A stretch of 64,000 nt of DNA, from contig CATQJL010000112.1 of assembly GCA_958299035.1 (NCBI GenBank), forward strand, positions 56,339,140-56,403,139, read 5' to 3'. Position numbers and translations under genes: made by a program. The stretch is from Cylicocyclus nassatus. Its lineage: Eukaryota > Nematoda > Chromadorea > Rhabditida > Strongylidae. The notes beneath the pieces are model-generated. The model was given only the letters and a program-made list of their open reading frames with translations, searched no databases and was not told the DNA's origin. Positions 35,701 to 41,700 of the stretch are shown piece after piece (positions within the stretch are counted from its first letter, which is position 1; every line of letters starts with the position of its first letter).

Positions 35701-38700
35701 TCAATCGCCTTGAACGTTCTGAGAAAATGCATTGAATCAAAAGCGATAGGCAGCGAGCTGACGTGGTAAAGGCTACTGCATGACGAACCGCAGAAGCAGT
35801 ACTGGTTGAGCGGGCGCGAAGGCGACGCGCGCGTATCTTCACCACTGTGAATTCTGCGCTGTGTGCGCTCTGAGATAATAAAACCATCGCGCCCAAAGAC
35901 GTTGCGCCTTTGTCCTTCAGCAGCCTATACGGAAATAACTCAGGTAAACAGACGATATGTTGCTGCGAAATCTTAAAAAATCTGTTGAGTTATTTTGAAA
36001 GTTCCTTCATTATTTTCACGATGTTGCTTGTGTCCAAATCTCGCAAAAGGACAACTACATCTTGATCCAAAAGCGTTCTTTAAATCCTCTTTCTGGAGAA
36101 CTAGTTCGAAAACAAAAACTACAAAGAGCACTTTATCGCGGGACTTTGCACATTGCAAGCTCAATCTTTTCTCAAAATTTTTTCAAAACGGCTCTGAAGA
36201 TAAGACGGTCGGTCGCTAGGGATCATCAAAAATCGTACAAAAGCCGAAAGATGTGGGTTTTACAGCTTCTCGCGCCTGTTCAATGTGTTTGCAGTGGAGG
36301 ATAGTAGGAATGCTTAAAGGCAGTTGGATCGGCAAAATCCAACAACTCAGGATTTTAACGCGATAGGTTCCTTACCGCCCAAATATGAAAACAGTGCAAT
36401 CCCGGTTGCACAGCATGCTTTCCCTGCCGAGAGAATCGCTCTTAACCCTACACGCGCTGGCCAATCCTACACGCATCTGGACGAGTTGGCAATTTCCTTC
36501 TCACCATTGGAGGCTGCCCGCCGCAACGCTATAACCATTGGGTCCTGCAACGATTTAGCGTCATCGGCGTTGCTCCACTCGTCTAATTTCAAAGGGTAGG
36601 GCATTGAAAAACGTTCATTCAACGTTCGGAAATTGAGCTGACGCATAACCAGAGGTATTGGACAGTAGAGTTGTACCTTTACAATGGCATTTTTTTGATT
36701 GGAAAAGGACCGATTACAAGAACAGGGCGTTGCAACCTCGATGATGCACCATGTGCAGCACCAATTCGAAACCTTTGAGAGCTCTCGACAACATTATTTA
36801 GTGGGAGAGTGATTCAGATGCCACTTTACACGGCTTTTGCAAGTGTGTTCCTCCTAGGTCCCTAATCTGATTGCTTATGTTTTCATTTTCACATGTAGCT
36901 AGAAAGTTGATGTGGCAAAAAATGTATATTCCTTGTAGATTTTTGTGCATAACCCAATCAAGCTTTGAAATTGTGCATACATATGTCCTCAAAAATGTGA
37001 AATGGAATGTAGAGTATAGTACTTCATTTCTAGCGAACTCGCTGGGCCTTATGTTAACACGTTGACGACGAGCCATTTTTTAAAGTTCTGTCCCTGTGGA
37101 CGAGACGTTTCCATGCATCCCTACGCGTGGCCCATGTATGTATGCATGCATCCATGCACGAAGTACAAAATGTGCAAGCCCCGCCTCCTCTGAAAAGCTC
37201 CGCCCACTCGACCAAAAATGTCGGAAATTGCCCAAATCTCAAGTATCTATGCGATTTCCGCCACTTTTGAAAAGTGGGCGGAGCTCACTTAGGGGGCGGG
37301 GTTTGCCTGACGGTGGGCGGGGCCTGGCTAAAAGTTGCTTGAGGTCTTTGCGTTCACCCACAGCCTCATTCATGCTTTTTATGGACAAAAAAGGGTCCTT
37401 GTGAGAGACATAGGAGTGGGCGGAGTTTGCCAAAAGGGGCGGTGCTAATACATGAAGTACATCTGAGCCCATGTTGATTATATGAACAAAAACTGAGAGG
37501 ATTGGACAGATAGTATTGAATTTAAGGCCGCCGCGCACCATTGCGCGGCGTCGTCCACAGGGACAGACTGCCTGCCGCGCACCATTGCACGGCACTGTCG
37601 TCAACGTGTTAACTTACAACAGGAGAAAGGGGAGGGGGGTCAATCGCTAAATCACAGTCATGTAAAAAGTCTCGGTAAAGCTTTGAATTTCCTGTTGAGA
37701 AGGATGCGGTATCATAAAGCGAGGTAATCAGGAAGAAAGACATCCAAATGGAGCGATGCAGCAGATTCGAAGCAGGAGCAGGGAAGCGGGAAGAGAAAGG
37801 CAATGCAAGGCTGCAGTGAAACAAGAAAAAGTGGGGAAAGATCAAGCCTTTAGACGCTTTAGGACCAGATAGATGTATTCTTTGCCGGGCTGAAGAACGC
37901 TCGAGCAGGACCAGGGACGACACACAGTTGTTTGATCTATACCATACGCAAGATGAATAGTGGACACAACGTATTCATGTGGTGTGTAGATTAGAACTGC
38001 CCCTCTACACTCCCATCCCCTTTCGGCGATATAATGTCCCATAAAGACAATTACAGGTAGGTGGCTTCAGCATCCTCTTTGTAAAAAAAAGGTTTTTCTT
38101 GATCGTATCGTTCTCGGTTCCCTTGGATGAGCTAATTCCAAGACTGTGCTTTGCAGCTTCAAAAGATGTCAATAACCGCTTTTCCAGAAATGATATCCAT
38201 GAAAGTCCCCGCGAAATGGACTTTTCGTGCGAATAAAATGGACTTAATACATGCGTTGCGATAAGATATCGCATTCGCGAATCCATTCATTCCATACAAA
38301 ACTTCTTCAGCAAATCTTTCTCCAACTTGCCTCAACCTGTTTACCGACTCTTGCAAACTCATTTCTACCAAGTGGTCGGTATCTAACTAGGGCCGGCCTA
38401 ACAATATGATGACAGTCACATGAATATCCTATGCTTTCACACTTCATCATACATCAAAAAATGCCATTTGTTATCGATAACTATGCATCGGAAACATCTT
38501 CAAGATTAGAATTCACACAATATCCGGGCCTTCGCTTCACTTCTATGGATCTGCTTTGAGTCAAATTCGTATGCAGGGCTTTCTGGGGAAAGCAAACTTT
38601 GGCTAGACTTGCACTGCAATCTGTGAAGCACAATGCTTATATTGTAGGAAACCTTGCTACTACCCAAAGAGTTCTCTAAATCGGAAAACTACGAGTCGCA

Positions 38701-41700
38701 AAGGATGACTTCGCAAATGTTCTACTTCAGCTCGGTCTTTCAGCATTAATGTTTATATCTCTAAGTAGTTGAATGTATGGACTATCGCTAGTAGAAAATT
38801 TTTTGCAAAATTTTTCCTGCTAGCTAGCGGCATTTCAGTAATTCTTGCGACCAATCTCAAAATCGCGTTTGAAATGCCGTCTTTGAGGTTCGGTTCTACG
38901 AGAATAGTCAAAAGATAGCTTCTGAGTAATTGTATTAAAACGCAAATCTTTCTTATTCTCAAATACAAATCATGAATTTAGTTTTGGTTGATAATTTGAA
39001 GAGCTAACAAACTTTATTCGATTTACATAGGAATATTCGCATCGATCTGATTTTTGGAACCATTTGAGTTTGTTAGCGAATATTTTGCAATTTGACCTTC
39101 TTTCATGATTTTTATAGCGTTTGTATGAGTTTAGAAATAAACACTTATTGCATACTTCATAAAAGACAAGAAACTTTTTCACTCACTTGTTAGCTTAGAA
39201 TGAGCTGAGGAACACATTCTCAAAAAATCGCCATCAAAAATATGCAAAAAGGTCAAAAATGGGCTTAGTCCTAGCTCACCTTGCTGCTGGGAGTAAAATG
39301 GGCTTTCAAGTCCATTTGATATGGAGGTAAATCCCATTTTGCCCCATTTTAAATGGAGTTTTCGCATGGTTCTTTCGCGAGAGCTCAAGTAGGGTTGAAT
39401 CATTTTCATCACACCGCTTTGCCTCGTGGTTGCAATGAGATAAAAGTTTTTGGATAGCGCTAGCGAAAGTAGATTCCGACCAGTTTCTACCGCGAACTAA
39501 TAAAATGGGGTTTGGAAGTCCATTTTCCTCCATTATGGACTTTCATGGATATCATTCCAGAAGTGAAAAGTGCTGTTTGGGCGGACTGCGTATGCCTGTC
39601 CTCGAGCGCGAGTGGCTCGAGGTTACGGTAGGTATGGTGTCTCCACTCACAAGCCAATCGCGCTCTAGAGCAGCAGGATACGCGATCCGCCCAAATAGCA
39701 CTTTTCACGTCTGGAAAAGCGGGTTATTGGTACCATTTGAAGCTGCAAAGCACAGTCTTGGACTTAGCTCATCCAGGGGAACCGAGAACAATGAATATCG
39801 CAATTTGCCATCACCGCTGCCTCTAAGAATCCTGATTTGAATCAATGACACAGAAAGTCGGAGGTTTCGCGAAGTGCGGAACGCCGCTAACCGTATGCGC
39901 ACCACTTTCCCTGCCTAAATTCCTAGGCACCTTCCAGTGGCTTACTTAGAATTTAGGGAGGGGGGGGGGGGTGTGGGGAACAAAAATTTCTTTGCGAGTA
40001 AGTGATAGAGGTGCAGAGATTTCTTAGATGCTTTCCAAAAGTTTCGCAGTCCCGGAACCCCGAAATTAAAATAAAGAGGGCGGCGGTCACGCCCTCAAAA
40101 AGTTTTTTCACAAGGTAAATTTAATTTCTCGAATATAAAATTTCCAAAAAATCATCTTAATTTCACAAGCATAAACAAGCCATTTGCATCTTTATCACGC
40201 AAGTAAGTGACTTTCAAAAATTTCATGACTCTCCGGGAGGGAGGGGCTCGGTACGCCCCCTGGCGCCTTCGTATGGGATAGGCTTTACATAATTCGCAGA
40301 ATTTCTTGAAGACAGCCTCATAAGCACGTCCGCGTAAGACATGTCACATCACAAGTAAATGATACCTATTCGAAGGTGGATCCAGCGAGCAGTGAGATGC
40401 AAAGGCAAGAGTATTCTCCCCGCAACCGTCTACCTTCGCCATAACAAACAGGATAAAGTCAGCGTTACGAAGTTTGCCTAAAAACAAATTTTTGGTTTTA
40501 TTTGTCAATCTCATAATATTAGATACCTCCCCAGTTTCCTTGCTTTGTACGGCAGTCCTTATTTCCACATGTACACTTCTAAAAAGTTCTTACTCACATT
40601 TTTGCATTGCCTACCACCGATTGAAAACAATGTTTACCAAACCTGCATGCTAGTGAAAGTGTTGAGGGCCAAACGCATCCCCAACTCAGCCAGAGAAGGA
40701 AGCGCAAACTTCCTTGATGCTAGAGATCTCAATTCCCGGTTAACTATCCTACAAGCGTCTACTACCTTTACAATGAGCACGCTGTGCTATCTTGTATATC
40801 CTTTGCTTCAATCAGTTCGGCGGCTGAAGGGCGGAGCTCAGTGACCTAATTAAGGCCAGAAAATGATCAGAGAGCATGTGTGCGAGTGGGGCGCAGAGTG
40901 CGTCGCGGACGCGAGCAGTCATCTTGTAGGTCATAGGTCCCTTTGCTTCAACCAGATCGCCTTCCAGAAGCCGATGTGGCTGAAGCAAGGGATACAGAGT
41001 TGAATGTCTGCTTGTGTATGTGTACTCCGTACTCATGTATTGAGGAAGCCGACCAAGTGGGAGGGCGGCAAGTGGGGAAGGGGGGAGGAGGGGGGGGGGG
41101 GGGTGGTGTACTTTTCCTTTTGTATCGCATCTTCGCAAAATTTGTGCTACGGGGCTGGGTGCTGGCGTAGGAGCGTAAGTCGCGTCCCCTCTCAGGTCCC
41201 CTCCCCTCCCCCTGTACTTAATTCTCTATCTGACTTATGAGAACCCTCATAAGTCAGATAGAGAATTAAGTACAAAGATGTCTAGAGCAGCGAGATATGA
41301 CGCGTCCCCTCTCATGCCCCTCTACGCGGGATGTACGTGAAGGCACGTACATCCCGCGTAGAGGGGCATGAGAGGGGACGCGTCATATCTCGCTGCTCTA
41401 GACATCTTTGTACTTAATTCTCTATCTGACTTATGAGGGTTCTCATACACAGATAACTACGAATGTGAATGCCAGGTTACTGCCATACAAGATTAGATTT
41501 TCACCATTTTGTGTGATCTCCTCAGATTCCCAGGGGATCATCTCTCATTTTCAAAGTTAACTATCTTTCTGAGAACTTAAACGCTGTAAAATTGTACTGA
41601 AGCTATAGACGGAACTGCCAATCACGTTTCCGACAGAAGAAATGGAATAGGAATGTTATGGAATTTTCGATCCCTAGCTCGCGAGCAGTGGTTCATCGAA

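Noticed and set aside
38159..38371. Minus-strand frame [17 protein letters not shown]
   Set aside because: Protein-like at first sight, but no acceptable splice sites, and the 3' half is a dispersed repeat also found near 39540.
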